This document shows, in pieces, positions 34,254-42,064 of a DNA stretch of 42,064 nucleotides. The DNA comes from Candidatus Parcubacteria bacterium. Lineage in GTDB: Bacteria > Patescibacteriota > Patescibacteriia > Magasanikbacterales > UBA922. The notes beneath the pieces were generated by a model. That model saw nothing but the letters and a program-made list of their open reading frames with translations. It searched no databases and was not told the DNA's origin. The stretch spans positions 1-42,064 of the forward strand of contig PKTJ01000043.1 of NCBI GenBank assembly GCA_002869205.1. Reading direction: 5' to 3'. Each line of letters begins with the position of its first letter. Position 1 is the stretch's first letter. The position numbers were made by a program, and so were the translations under genes.

Positions 34254-35831
34254 ATGAATAGACCAAAACCAGTAGTGCTCGCTATCCTCGATGGATGGGG
34301 TATTGCACCTGACGGCAAAGGAAATGCTATCACACGAGCAAAGACTCCTACGTTTGATAAGTTTGTGCGTGAGTATCCTGCCATGACCCTTTTTGCTTCG
34401 GGAAATGAAGTCGGTTTGTCGTTTGGTGAAATGGGTAATTCTGAGGTAGGGCATCTCAATATTGGTGCAGGTCGTGTGTATTACCAAACACTCCCGCGTA
34501 TTAATAAGACCATTGATGATGGAACTTTTTTTGATAACAAAGCGTTTTTGTCTGCGACAGATCGTGTCAAAAAAAATAAATCAAAACTACATTTGATTGG
34601 ACTGGTAAGTCCGGGAAATGTGCATGCAAGTCAGGATCATTTATATGCACTTTTGGAATTGGCAAAAAAACAAAAAGTAAAAGAAGTCTATGTACATGTC
34701 ATACTCGATGGACGTGACACGATATATAATTCTGGCATTGATTTTGTAAAACAACTACAGAAAAAAATGAAGAAGTTGAAGGTGGGGGAGATCGCGAGTA
34801 TCTCTGGTCGATATTTTGCTATGGATCGAGATAATAGATGGGACAGGTGTGAGAAAGCATATCTTGCGATGGCAGAAGGAAAATCGTCTGAATATTTCAA
34901 AGATCCGGTAGACGCACTAGAGAGTTCGTATAAAAATGAAGTATATGATGAGGAGTTTGTACCTGTCGTAATAGGAAAAGAAGGTAAGCCTACTACAATC
35001 GTAGAAAAGGGCGATGCAGCAATATTTTTTAATTTTCGTCCAGATCGTGCGCGTCAGTTGACCAAAGCATTTGTGCTGCCTGGGTTTAGTAAATTTGATC
35101 GAGAGTATATAAAAGACTTGTTTTTTGTCACTATGACTGAGTATGAAAAAGAAACTCCAGTGACTGTGGCATACAATCCGGTAGTCGTACATAATTCTCT
35201 CGCAGAGGTTATAAGCAAGGCAGGGCTCAAACAATTTCATATTGCTGAGACAGAAAAATATGCACACATTACTTTTTTCTTAAATGGTACTGTTGAAGAT
35301 CCTTTTGATAAGGAAGATCGTCTCATTATTCCTTCGCCAAAAGTGTCTTCATATGACAAGGCTCCAAAAATGTCAGCCTCAAAGATTACCAAAGAAGTTG
35401 TGAAGGCTATTGAATCAGACAAGTATGATGCTATTATCTTAAACTATGCAAACGCTGACATGGTAGGGCATACAGGAGATACCGATGCCACAATAAAAGG
35501 TTGTGAAGAAGTAGACAAAGGTTTAGGAAAAATTGCTGATTATATTTTGGCACAAGATGGTGTCTTACTTGTCACTGCTGATCATGGTAATGGCGAAGAA
35601 GTGTCCAATTTACAAACAGGTGAAATGGACAAAGAACATAGTACCAATCCGGTGCCTTTTCTCATTGTTGGGAATGAATATAAAGGTCAGGCAGGATCTG
35701 CTGGCGATCCCCCAGATGGAGATATGAGTTTGATGCACCCTGTGGGAGTTTTGGCTGATGTGGCACCAACCATGCTAAAGATCTTGGATGTAGACCAGCC
35801 AAAAGAAATGACAGGTAGGGCATTGATATAA
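34254..35831 (+). CDS. gpmI: 2,3-bisphosphoglycerate-independent phosphoglycerate mutase, canonical paralog
   Basis: VVLAILDGWGIAPDGKGNAI ... FGEMGNSEVGHLNIGAGRVYYQTLPRINKTIDDGTF ... VTADHGNGEEV. Confidence 0.96.
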   Translation: MNRPKPVVLAILDGWGIAPDGKGNAITRAKTPTFDKFVREYPAMTLFASGNEVGLSFGEMGNSEVGHLNIGAGRVYYQTLPRINKTIDDGTFFDNKAFLSATDRVKKNKSKLHLIGLVSPGNVHASQDHLYALLELAKKQKVKEVYVHVILDGRDTIYNSGIDFVKQLQKKMKKLKVGEIASISGRYFAMDRDNRWDRCEKAYLAMAEGKSSEYFKDPVDALESSYKNEVYDEEFVPVVIGKEGKPTTIVEKGDAAIFFNFRPDRARQLTKAFVLPGFSKFDREYIKDLFFVTMTEYEKETPVTVAYNPVVVHNSLAEVISKAGLKQFHIAETEKYAHITFFLNGTVEDPFDKEDRLIIPSPKVSSYDKAPKMSASKITKEVVKAIESDKYDAIILNYANADMVGHTGDTDATIKGCEEVDKGLGKIADYILAQDGVLLVTADHGNGEEVSNLQTGEMDKEHSTNPVPFLIVGNEYKGQAGSAGDPPDGDMSLMHPVGVLADVAPTMLKILDVDQPKEMTGRALI

Positions 35832-35850
35832 ATTTAAAATTTTTAATTTG

Positions 35851-35888
35851 CAATAATAAAACTCCTGTTTATAGGAGTTTTATTATTG
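35851..35888. terminator. Bidirectional terminator between convergent gpmI and the DHH gene
   Basis: caataataaaactcctgtttataggagttttattattg, perfect stem. Confidence 0.9.
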
Positions 35889-35896
35889 CGCAGAAT

Positions 35897-37036
35897 TTAT
35901 TTTTGAATTTCGCCGCGTATGTGTTCAATTATTTCGTTCTCTACATCTTTTAAATTTTTTCCTGTAATTTTGAATGTCGTTTCGTCTTCGTCACCTTCTG
36001 CTCCGTATTTTTTCATGATGTTTGTTGCGTGATGAGAGGGGAGTATTCGCAATGTTCCTTCGATGTGTTCTTCTTGTGGATGTTCGTTTAATAGTAAGAT
36101 GAATTGCGCTTCTGGAGATGTAGTAATGAGTTCATCTACAATCGTATCTAGATCTTTGCGCTCTGCACCAGAACGGACAAAGTCATCGCGCGTGAGTGTT
36201 GTCCACACAAGACCGTGTGTTACATCATGTTGTAAATTAGACAAGGCTGCACCCCATAGTTTGAACGTAGAAATAGACTTTGTCTGATAAAGATTTTTTA
36301 TAATAAATGATCTATCGGCACCAAAGTCTACCAGCTTACTAGCCACGTTAAGTGTTTGTGGGCGAACTTTTTTCTTTTTAAAACTATTGGTTCCTGCAAT
36401 CAATCCAGTGAGTAATGCATTTGCTACGTGTCGATTTATAAACTCTTCTTTGATATCGGATAAAATATTATATACGATTTCAGCGCTCGTACTCGCAGGT
36501 AAATCAATAACATTGATCGCACCAAAATGTTCGTTGGTGCTTTTGTGATCGATATTAATCACAGGAGTAGAATAGAAAAAATCTTCATGGTCAGTATATA
36601 TATTTCCAAGAGATACAAGATCGGGTGTATCAATTACTATAATGAGGTCATACTTAAATTCAGTCTGGGATGTTTTTATTTGATCCTTTGAAATATACCC
36701 TGTTTTTGGGGTAATAAAAATACGAAGTTTTTCATCCTTCATATCATAGCTGAGTTCTGACAAACCAGATTTTTCAGTATCGAGTGTAATAATAAATTGG
36801 TGGAGATCACCGATTTTAGATTTGATTTTTTTACTTCGCTTGAGGAAAGAGTATTGTGAAGATAGCACAAAATTGTCACATACGACATCTGCGCGTTTTT
36901 TCATCTGTTCGAGGAAGAGTTTGAGTGCTAGAGCACTTGCGAGTGCATCGCCATCAAAATGTTTTTTGAAGGTGATGAGTATATTCTTTTTCTCTTCCAA
37001 GAGCTTTTTCAATTGTTCAGTCTGATTTAGTGCCAT
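35897..37036 (-). CDS. DHH-family phosphoesterase (NrnA-like) with altered DHH motif
   Basis: HFDGDALASALAL, IIVIDTPD, NIDHKSTNEHFGAINVID, PASTSAEIVYNIL. ATG 37036 preferred over the TTG at 37066. Confidence 0.88.
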   Translation of the reverse strand: MALNQTEQLKKLLEEKKNILITFKKHFDGDALASALALKLFLEQMKKRADVVCDNFVLSSQYSFLKRSKKIKSKIGDLHQFIITLDTEKSGLSELSYDMKDEKLRIFITPKTGYISKDQIKTSQTEFKYDLIIVIDTPDLVSLGNIYTDHEDFFYSTPVINIDHKSTNEHFGAINVIDLPASTSAEIVYNILSDIKEEFINRHVANALLTGLIAGTNSFKKKKVRPQTLNVASKLVDFGADRSFIIKNLYQTKSISTFKLWGAALSNLQHDVTHGLVWTTLTRDDFVRSGAERKDLDTIVDELITTSPEAQFILLLNEHPQEEHIEGTLRILPSHHATNIMKKYGAEGDEDETTFKITGKNLKDVENEIIEHIRGEIQK

Positions 37037-37114
37037 ATGTGTATTAACTACAATATAGATATTCAAAAACTATCCATAGTGCAGTCCCCAAATCTAGTTT
37101 GGAGCGGATAAGAG

Positions 37115-37143
37115 AGTATACCGGAATAAGGATTTTATGTCAA
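37115..37143 (-). promoter_or_regulatory. Near-consensus promoter TTGACA-N17-TATACT reading toward the DHH gene
   Basis: Minus-strand hexamers at 37138-37143 and 37115-37120, spacer exactly 17. Confidence 0.75.
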
Positions 37144-37264
37144 CCTTGCGAAATAATCCTTAATGTGGATAAGAATACTTATTTTTTGGCTAAAATAAGC
37201 CTATTTCTTGCATTTTTTGGTGAAATGATTTAAACTTACTATTAAGAGTTTTTATGATACATAT

Positions 37265-37519
37265 ATGGATCTAGAAAAAGAGATTCTTCTTATCAAAGAA
37301 AGGAATCAGAAAGTCGAGCTCAATAAGGCTTGGGAGAATTCTTTGATTCGAAAAGTAATGATTTTAGTACTCACATACGGGGTCATTGTCTTGTTCATGT
37401 ATGTTTCAGATATCGAAAGACCGTGGCTCAATGCCACGGTACCATCAGTGGGTTTTTTCCTCTCAACATTAACATTACCATTTATAAAAGAATGGTGGAT
37501 AAAGAAAAATTTTAAATAA
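37265..37519 (+). CDS. Small two-TM membrane protein directly upstream of valS
   Basis: 84 aa; MILVLTYGVIVLFMYVSDIERPWLNATVPSVGFFLSTLTLPFIKEWWIKK; stop one nt before the valS ATG. Confidence 0.75.
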   Translation: MDLEKEILLIKERNQKVELNKAWENSLIRKVMILVLTYGVIVLFMYVSDIERPWLNATVPSVGFFLSTLTLPFIKEWWIKKNFK

Positions 37520-37520
37520 T

Positions 37521-40205
37521 ATGAAAGAATTACCAAAAGCTTACGAACCAAAGCAATACGAAGATGATATTTATAAACGCTGGGAAGAGAGCGGGTTTTT
37601 TAATCCTGATACTTGTATTGAAAAAGGTGTGTGTGAGAAAGACGCAGAGACATTTAGTATCGTACTTCCTCCACCAAATGTTACTGGTACGCTTCACATC
37701 GGACATGCAGTAATGCTTGCAATTGAAGATGTAATGGTTAGATATCATAGAATGAAAGGGGATCGAACCTTGTGGATTCCAGGGACTGACCACGCTGCCA
37801 TTGCTACTCAAGAGAAAGTGGAGCGTATTTTGTGGGACGAAGAAAAAAAGACACGTCATGATCTCGGACGTGAAGAATTTCTGGATAAAGTAAATACATT
37901 TGCAAGTGATAGTCATGATCGTATCGTAAATCAAGCAAAAAAAATGGGGACGTCAATGGATTGGTCTCGTGAATATTATTCACTTGATGAGGACCGTAAT
38001 CTTGCAGTGAGAAAAGCTTTCAAAAAAATGTACGACGAAGGGCTGATCTATAGAGGTGATCGTATTGTAAATTGGGATCCAAAAATGCAATCAAATGTTT
38101 CTGATATTGAAGTAGTGAGAAAAGAAGAAAAAGCCTCCTTTTATTATTTTCAATATGGTCCATTTGTAATTGGAACATCTCGACCTGAAACTAAATTTGG
38201 TGATAAGTACGTGGTAATGCATCCAGATGACAAGAGATATAAAGATTATAAGCATGGTGATACATTTGAGTGCGAATGGATTAATGGTAAAATCGTTGCA
38301 ACTATTATAAAAGATGAAGCAGTGGATCCAGAGTTTGGAACAGGTGTCATGACAATCACACCTTGGCATGATGCAACTGACTTTTTTATGGCGGAACGTC
38401 ATAATTTAGACAAAGAACAAGTAATTGATTTAGATGGGAATCTAATGAGCATTGCTGGAGAGTTTTCTGGTATGCATATTCTAGATGCTAGACCAAAGAT
38501 TGTTGAGAAGCTTAAGGAAAAAGGTTTGCTCGTCCGTGTTGATGAAGATTATTTGCACGCCAAAGCTACTAATAGCCGTGGTGGAGGACTTATAGAGCCA
38601 CAAATTATGAAACAATGGTGGGTGGATGTTAAGAAAAAATTTACTGTAGAGGATTCAAAGATCGAAGGAATTGACAGCGGAAAAGATTATAGTCTAAAAG
38701 AAATTTTACAGCATGTTGTAAGATCAAAACAGATAGATATTTTACCAGAACGATTTGAAAAGAATTATTTTAATTGGGTTGATAATTTGCTTGACTGGTG
38801 TTTGTCACGCCAACTTTGGTTTGGTCATCAGGTTCCTGCTTGGTATAGAGGTGATGAGGTGTACGTAGGTGTTGATGCACCAGAAGGCGAAGGGTGGACA
38901 CAAGATCCAGACACACTCGATACTTGGTTTAGTGCAGGGATGTTTAGCTTTACCCCACTTGGTGGTATTGATGAGGAGACTGATGATCTTAGAGACTACC
39001 ATCCCACAAGTGTTTTAGAAACTGGATATGACATTCTTACTTTTTGGGTAGTCCGCATGATTTTGATGACTACCTACTTGCGTAATGAGATTCCATTTAA
39101 GACAGTATACTTGCATGGATTAGTTCGTGACGAGATCGGGCGTAAGATGAGTAAATCATTGGATAATATTATAGATCCATTAGACGTTTCAGAAAAGTTT
39201 GGGACTGATGCAGTTCGACTATCTCTTATTATTGGTGCTTCACCTGGTAATGATTCAAAGTTAAGCGTAGAGAAGATTGGTGGATTTAGAAATTTTGCCA
39301 ATAAGCTTTGGAATATTAGTAGGTTCATGCTTATTAATATTGATGATCCCAAAGTAGACGCTCCACATCCTCAACCAAATACAGTGGCAGATAGTAATAT
39401 TTTGGTTAAGTTGACAAGTATTATTCACGAGGTGACAAAAGATGTTGAAGAATATCGTTTTTCAATGGCTGGTGAAAAACTTAGAGATTTTACATGGAAT
39501 GAGCTTGCTGATTGGTATCTTGAAATTGCGAAAATTGAAGAAAATAAATCAGATATATTAAATTTTATTTTAAATACCATTTTGAAACTCTGGCATCCAT
39601 TTATGCCATTTGTTACAGAAGCAATATGGCAAGAGATGTATGGTGAGGACGAATTGCTAATGGTAGAAAAATGGCCAGAATTGAAATCACATACAAGCAC
39701 TGGTTATGTGTTGAATTGGAGCAAAGAAGAAATTACAGTCACAGAACAATTTTTAATATTAAAAAATATAGTTACCAAAACTCGCTCTCTTAGGGGAGAT
39801 TACAAAATCGATCCAGTTAAAAAGTTAAATATAGTCATTTCTGCCGGAGATAAAAAAGATATGCTTTTGGAAAATACCGAGGTAATAAAACGATTAGCAC
39901 GATTGGAAGATTTACAAATTGAAGAAAAAATAGAAAAACCAGAACAATCAGTTGGGTTTGTTGAAGCAGGTCTGGACGTGTATGTGAATTTAGAAGGTGT
40001 AGTAGATTTTGAAAAAGAAAAAACACGTCTCACAAAAGAAATTAAACAACTTGAAGGATACATCGGTGGTTTAGACAAAAAACTGAGTAATGAAAAGTTT
40101 GTAAGTAGCGCCCCAGAAGACGTAGTAGAAAAAGAAAAAGAAAAATTAAAAGAGGGGAATGAGAAACTGGAAAAATTAAAGACCCAACTCGAATCATTGC
40201 AATAA
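37521..40205 (+). CDS. valS: Valyl-tRNA synthetase
   Basis: 894 aa; PPPNVTGTLHIGHAV, GTDHAAIATQ, DEIGRKMSKSLDNIIDP, C-terminal coiled-coil arm. Confidence 0.98.
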   Translation: MKELPKAYEPKQYEDDIYKRWEESGFFNPDTCIEKGVCEKDAETFSIVLPPPNVTGTLHIGHAVMLAIEDVMVRYHRMKGDRTLWIPGTDHAAIATQEKVERILWDEEKKTRHDLGREEFLDKVNTFASDSHDRIVNQAKKMGTSMDWSREYYSLDEDRNLAVRKAFKKMYDEGLIYRGDRIVNWDPKMQSNVSDIEVVRKEEKASFYYFQYGPFVIGTSRPETKFGDKYVVMHPDDKRYKDYKHGDTFECEWINGKIVATIIKDEAVDPEFGTGVMTITPWHDATDFFMAERHNLDKEQVIDLDGNLMSIAGEFSGMHILDARPKIVEKLKEKGLLVRVDEDYLHAKATNSRGGGLIEPQIMKQWWVDVKKKFTVEDSKIEGIDSGKDYSLKEILQHVVRSKQIDILPERFEKNYFNWVDNLLDWCLSRQLWFGHQVPAWYRGDEVYVGVDAPEGEGWTQDPDTLDTWFSAGMFSFTPLGGIDEETDDLRDYHPTSVLETGYDILTFWVVRMILMTTYLRNEIPFKTVYLHGLVRDEIGRKMSKSLDNIIDPLDVSEKFGTDAVRLSLIIGASPGNDSKLSVEKIGGFRNFANKLWNISRFMLINIDDPKVDAPHPQPNTVADSNILVKLTSIIHEVTKDVEEYRFSMAGEKLRDFTWNELADWYLEIAKIEENKSDILNFILNTILKLWHPFMPFVTEAIWQEMYGEDELLMVEKWPELKSHTSTGYVLNWSKEEITVTEQFLILKNIVTKTRSLRGDYKIDPVKKLNIVISAGDKKDMLLENTEVIKRLARLEDLQIEEKIEKPEQSVGFVEAGLDVYVNLEGVVDFEKEKTRLTKEIKQLEGYIGGLDKKLSNEKFVSSAPEDVVEKEKEKLKEGNEKLEKLKTQLESLQ

Positions 40206-40233
40206 AAAAATCCCTCGTATGAGGGATTTTTTA
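40206..40233. terminator. Terminator between convergent valS and the HD-domain gene
   Basis: aaaaaatccctcgtatgagggatttttt. Confidence 0.88.
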
Positions 40234-40245
40234 ATTTATATTATG

Positions 40246-41310
40246 TTATGCTGCATGAGCAAATCCAAAATTTTCAGCAAGTTGTTCAAATGCCATATCT
40301 TTTCGTAATTCTTGGCGCTGTGTTGCAAGATCTATAGACGTGTCATATTTATCAAAACGTTTTTTGAGTTGCTTTTGTACAGCATCTGGAACATGTGAGA
40401 TATCAGCTGGTATGTTATCTCCATCTTCTGTCTTGGATCCTTCAAAAAACATTTGTTTTCTTCCTTTTGCCCATCCTATCTGTACCTTATCCCAGCCTTT
40501 TATCTTTTTTTCAACCTTCTCTTTTGTTTCATCATTTACTTTCTTCCCATCTCTGTAAGTCGTGAACGCTTGAAGTATATAGGGGTTTTGTTCAAGAAGA
40601 AAAGAATCTCCTTCAAGCATGTATGTCTCTGGTGCCATACTAGAGCCTCCGATATCAGCATAGGCAATTAAGTGTGCTTGCCATGGAGCTTCTGTATCTA
40701 ATTGTTGGTATATGGTGCCAGTGCTTAGGTCAAAGTTTTTTGGTTTTGTTCCCTCAATGGCGTGTTTAATAATATTTCTATACAGTTCTTTTGTTTCTTC
40801 ATCAGCAATGTGTTCTTGGAGATGTGCTTCTATTTCCACAAGCGCTTGTTCTATGCTGATATCTTCGTTTGTTCCGGATTTGTAGTTTCGAATATTTTCA
40901 TCATCTCCATGACCATATGGTACAATTTTTGTTTCTTGTCCTATATCATGCATGGCTGCGGCATATTTTAGAATTGCTTTCATTTCTTCTGAAATATGTA
41001 CGCTTGGATCATCAGAGTTATTTATTTCTTCACACATTTCTTCCACTCGTATTACAATTTTTTCACTATGGTTTCTGTTGTGAAAGGGGAGTTGCTCGTT
41101 TATATTTTGTGTGAATGGCTCAAATGCATTTTGTTCGTATCCAACAAATTGTTCATCTTCCACAGGGTTTGGCATACCATCTTGGTAGGATCCATATCTT
41201 TCTCCCACAGACTGAAGAACATGTATAGTTTTCTCTTCCATAATTTTTGTGAGTTCGGTTTTTTCTCCGACTTCTCGGGGGTCTACCGTTGTCTGTCTAT
41301 CATCTCTCAT
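40246..41310 (-). CDS. HD-domain phosphohydrolase-like protein
   Basis: 354 aa; FHNRNHSEKI ... LKYAAAMHDIGQET ... HAIEGT resembles the HD metal-binding pattern. Confidence 0.75.
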   Translation of the reverse strand: MRDDRQTTVDPREVGEKTELTKIMEEKTIHVLQSVGERYGSYQDGMPNPVEDEQFVGYEQNAFEPFTQNINEQLPFHNRNHSEKIVIRVEEMCEEINNSDDPSVHISEEMKAILKYAAAMHDIGQETKIVPYGHGDDENIRNYKSGTNEDISIEQALVEIEAHLQEHIADEETKELYRNIIKHAIEGTKPKNFDLSTGTIYQQLDTEAPWQAHLIAYADIGGSSMAPETYMLEGDSFLLEQNPYILQAFTTYRDGKKVNDETKEKVEKKIKGWDKVQIGWAKGRKQMFFEGSKTEDGDNIPADISHVPDAVQKQLKKRFDKYDTSIDLATQRQELRKDMAFEQLAENFGFAHAA

Positions 41311-41335
41311 AAAGCTTTATTTAAGTATATTTGTG

Positions 41336-41352
41336 AAAGGTACTGTACCTTT
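41336..41352. promoter_or_regulatory. Operator-like palindrome aaaggtac-t-gtaccttt upstream of the HD-domain gene
   Basis: 8-bp perfect arms around one central base, just upstream of a minus-strand TATACT. Confidence 0.4.
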
Positions 41353-41448
41353 TTTTCTATATTTATGTCAATAAAAAAATATATCTTGCGATATATGTAT
41401 ATTTGGTGGGAATGCAACCAGGGGTGAGCCTAGCTACAAACCCCTGGC

Positions 41449-41583
41449 CTAGGCAGCCCGCTGTCGGTCAGCCGCGTCTTTCGCGGCTTCGAATTCCTTC
41501 GAGGGGGCCTTCTTTGGCCTCCGGGGGGACTTCACTTCCTTCGCGGGAGCCGCCTTGACCTCGACCTTCGTGGTCTCGGTCAT
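41449..41583 (-). CDS. Small GC-rich basic ORF, 44 aa (MTETTKVEVKAAPAKEVKSPRRPKKAPSKEFEAAKDAADRQRAA)
   Basis: Not in the ORF track (below size cutoff). Strong Shine-Dalgarno GAGGAGGT 4 nt before ATG; TTGACA at 41648-41653 with TATATT/TATATA 16-18 nt away; 34 of 43 post-start codons end in G/C. Confidence 0.65.
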   Translation of the reverse strand: MTETTKVEVKAAPAKEVKSPRRPKKAPSKEFEAAKDAADRQRAA

Positions 41584-41761
41584 GGTGACCTCCTCTTCCC
41601 TTACGGGATTTAGATGCACCGTTAATATATACTACATTACTATGCTTTGTCAATACTAAAACTCACAAAAAACTTGAACAATTAGTCAAATATTGTTAAT
41701 ATAGCACTAGAGTTATTCACAAAAAGTGGATATTTTCTGTGTATTTTTTAAATAAATTTGT

Positions 41762-42064
41762 ATGAAGGTCTCTACTGATCCACAAAAAATCGAAGAAGCA
41801 TTGTCTCGATCTATTGATACGATCTACCCAAAGAAAGAAGACTTTAAAAAATTACTTGAGTCAGGACAGCAATTGACGATGTATGTTGGTATTGACCCAA
41901 CAGCGACGTATGTTCACCTTGGTCATGCCACTAATTATATTATTCTCAAGAGATTTCATGAGCTTGGACACAAAATCATTGTGCTTGTGGGAGACTTCAC
42001 TGCAAAGATTGGGGACCCAAGTGACAAGAATGCCGCACGAAAGCGTCTGACTGACGAAGATGTA
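41762..42064 (+). CDS. tyrS: Tyrosyl-tRNA synthetase (5' part; truncated by window end)
   Basis: MKVSTDPQKIEEALSRSIDTIYPKKEDFKKLLESGQQLTMYVGIDPTATYVHLGHATNYIILKRFHELGHKIIVLVGDFTAKIGDPSDKNAARKRLTDED. Confidence 0.95.
   Translation, partial: MKVSTDPQKIEEALSRSIDTIYPKKEDFKKLLESGQQLTMYVGIDPTATYVHLGHATNYIILKRFHELGHKIIVLVGDFTAKIGDPSDKNAARKRLTDEDV

Noticed and set aside
41468-41653. 61-aa ORF MTKHSNVVYINGASKSRKGRGGHHDRD... listed in the track
   Set aside because: It overlaps the 44-aa ORF in another frame and starts upstream of the SD; codon bias and SD support the 41449-41583 frame instead.

Overview
This 42 kb AT-rich window uses the standard stop code and looks like part of a Patescibacteria/CPR-type genome. 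That placement is an inference from gene content and protein style; no rRNA is present to confirm it. Housekeeping genes are pdxT (partial), pdxS, yebC, ruvC, gap, pgk, eno, two tandem gpmI paralogs, a TrmB-family regulator, a DHH-family phosphoesterase, valS, an HD-domain protein and tyrS (partial). Interleaved with them are four giant secreted or anchored proteins of about 1490-2340 aa. These fall into two architecture classes. Within each class the stalk and C-terminus are conserved and the N-terminal head differs: beta-helix versus propeller-like, and sialidase-like versus a seven-repeat FG-GAP propeller. The observations most worth following up are: (1) this head-swapping surface-protein set; (2) a 512-bp cassette between gap and pgk holding a GxxExxY/PD-(D/E)XK-like ORF bounded by perfect 20-bp inverted repeats, with a related 42-bp perfect palindrome between the two gpmI genes; (3) a GC-rich 44-codon ORF with consensus -35, strong Shine-Dalgarno and foreign-looking codon usage upstream of tyrS; (4) recurring -10 boxes placed so close to start codons that the mRNAs would be leaderless or nearly so; (5) several MITE-like fold-back elements. 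No CRISPR array, tRNA, rRNA or recognisable transposase was seen.
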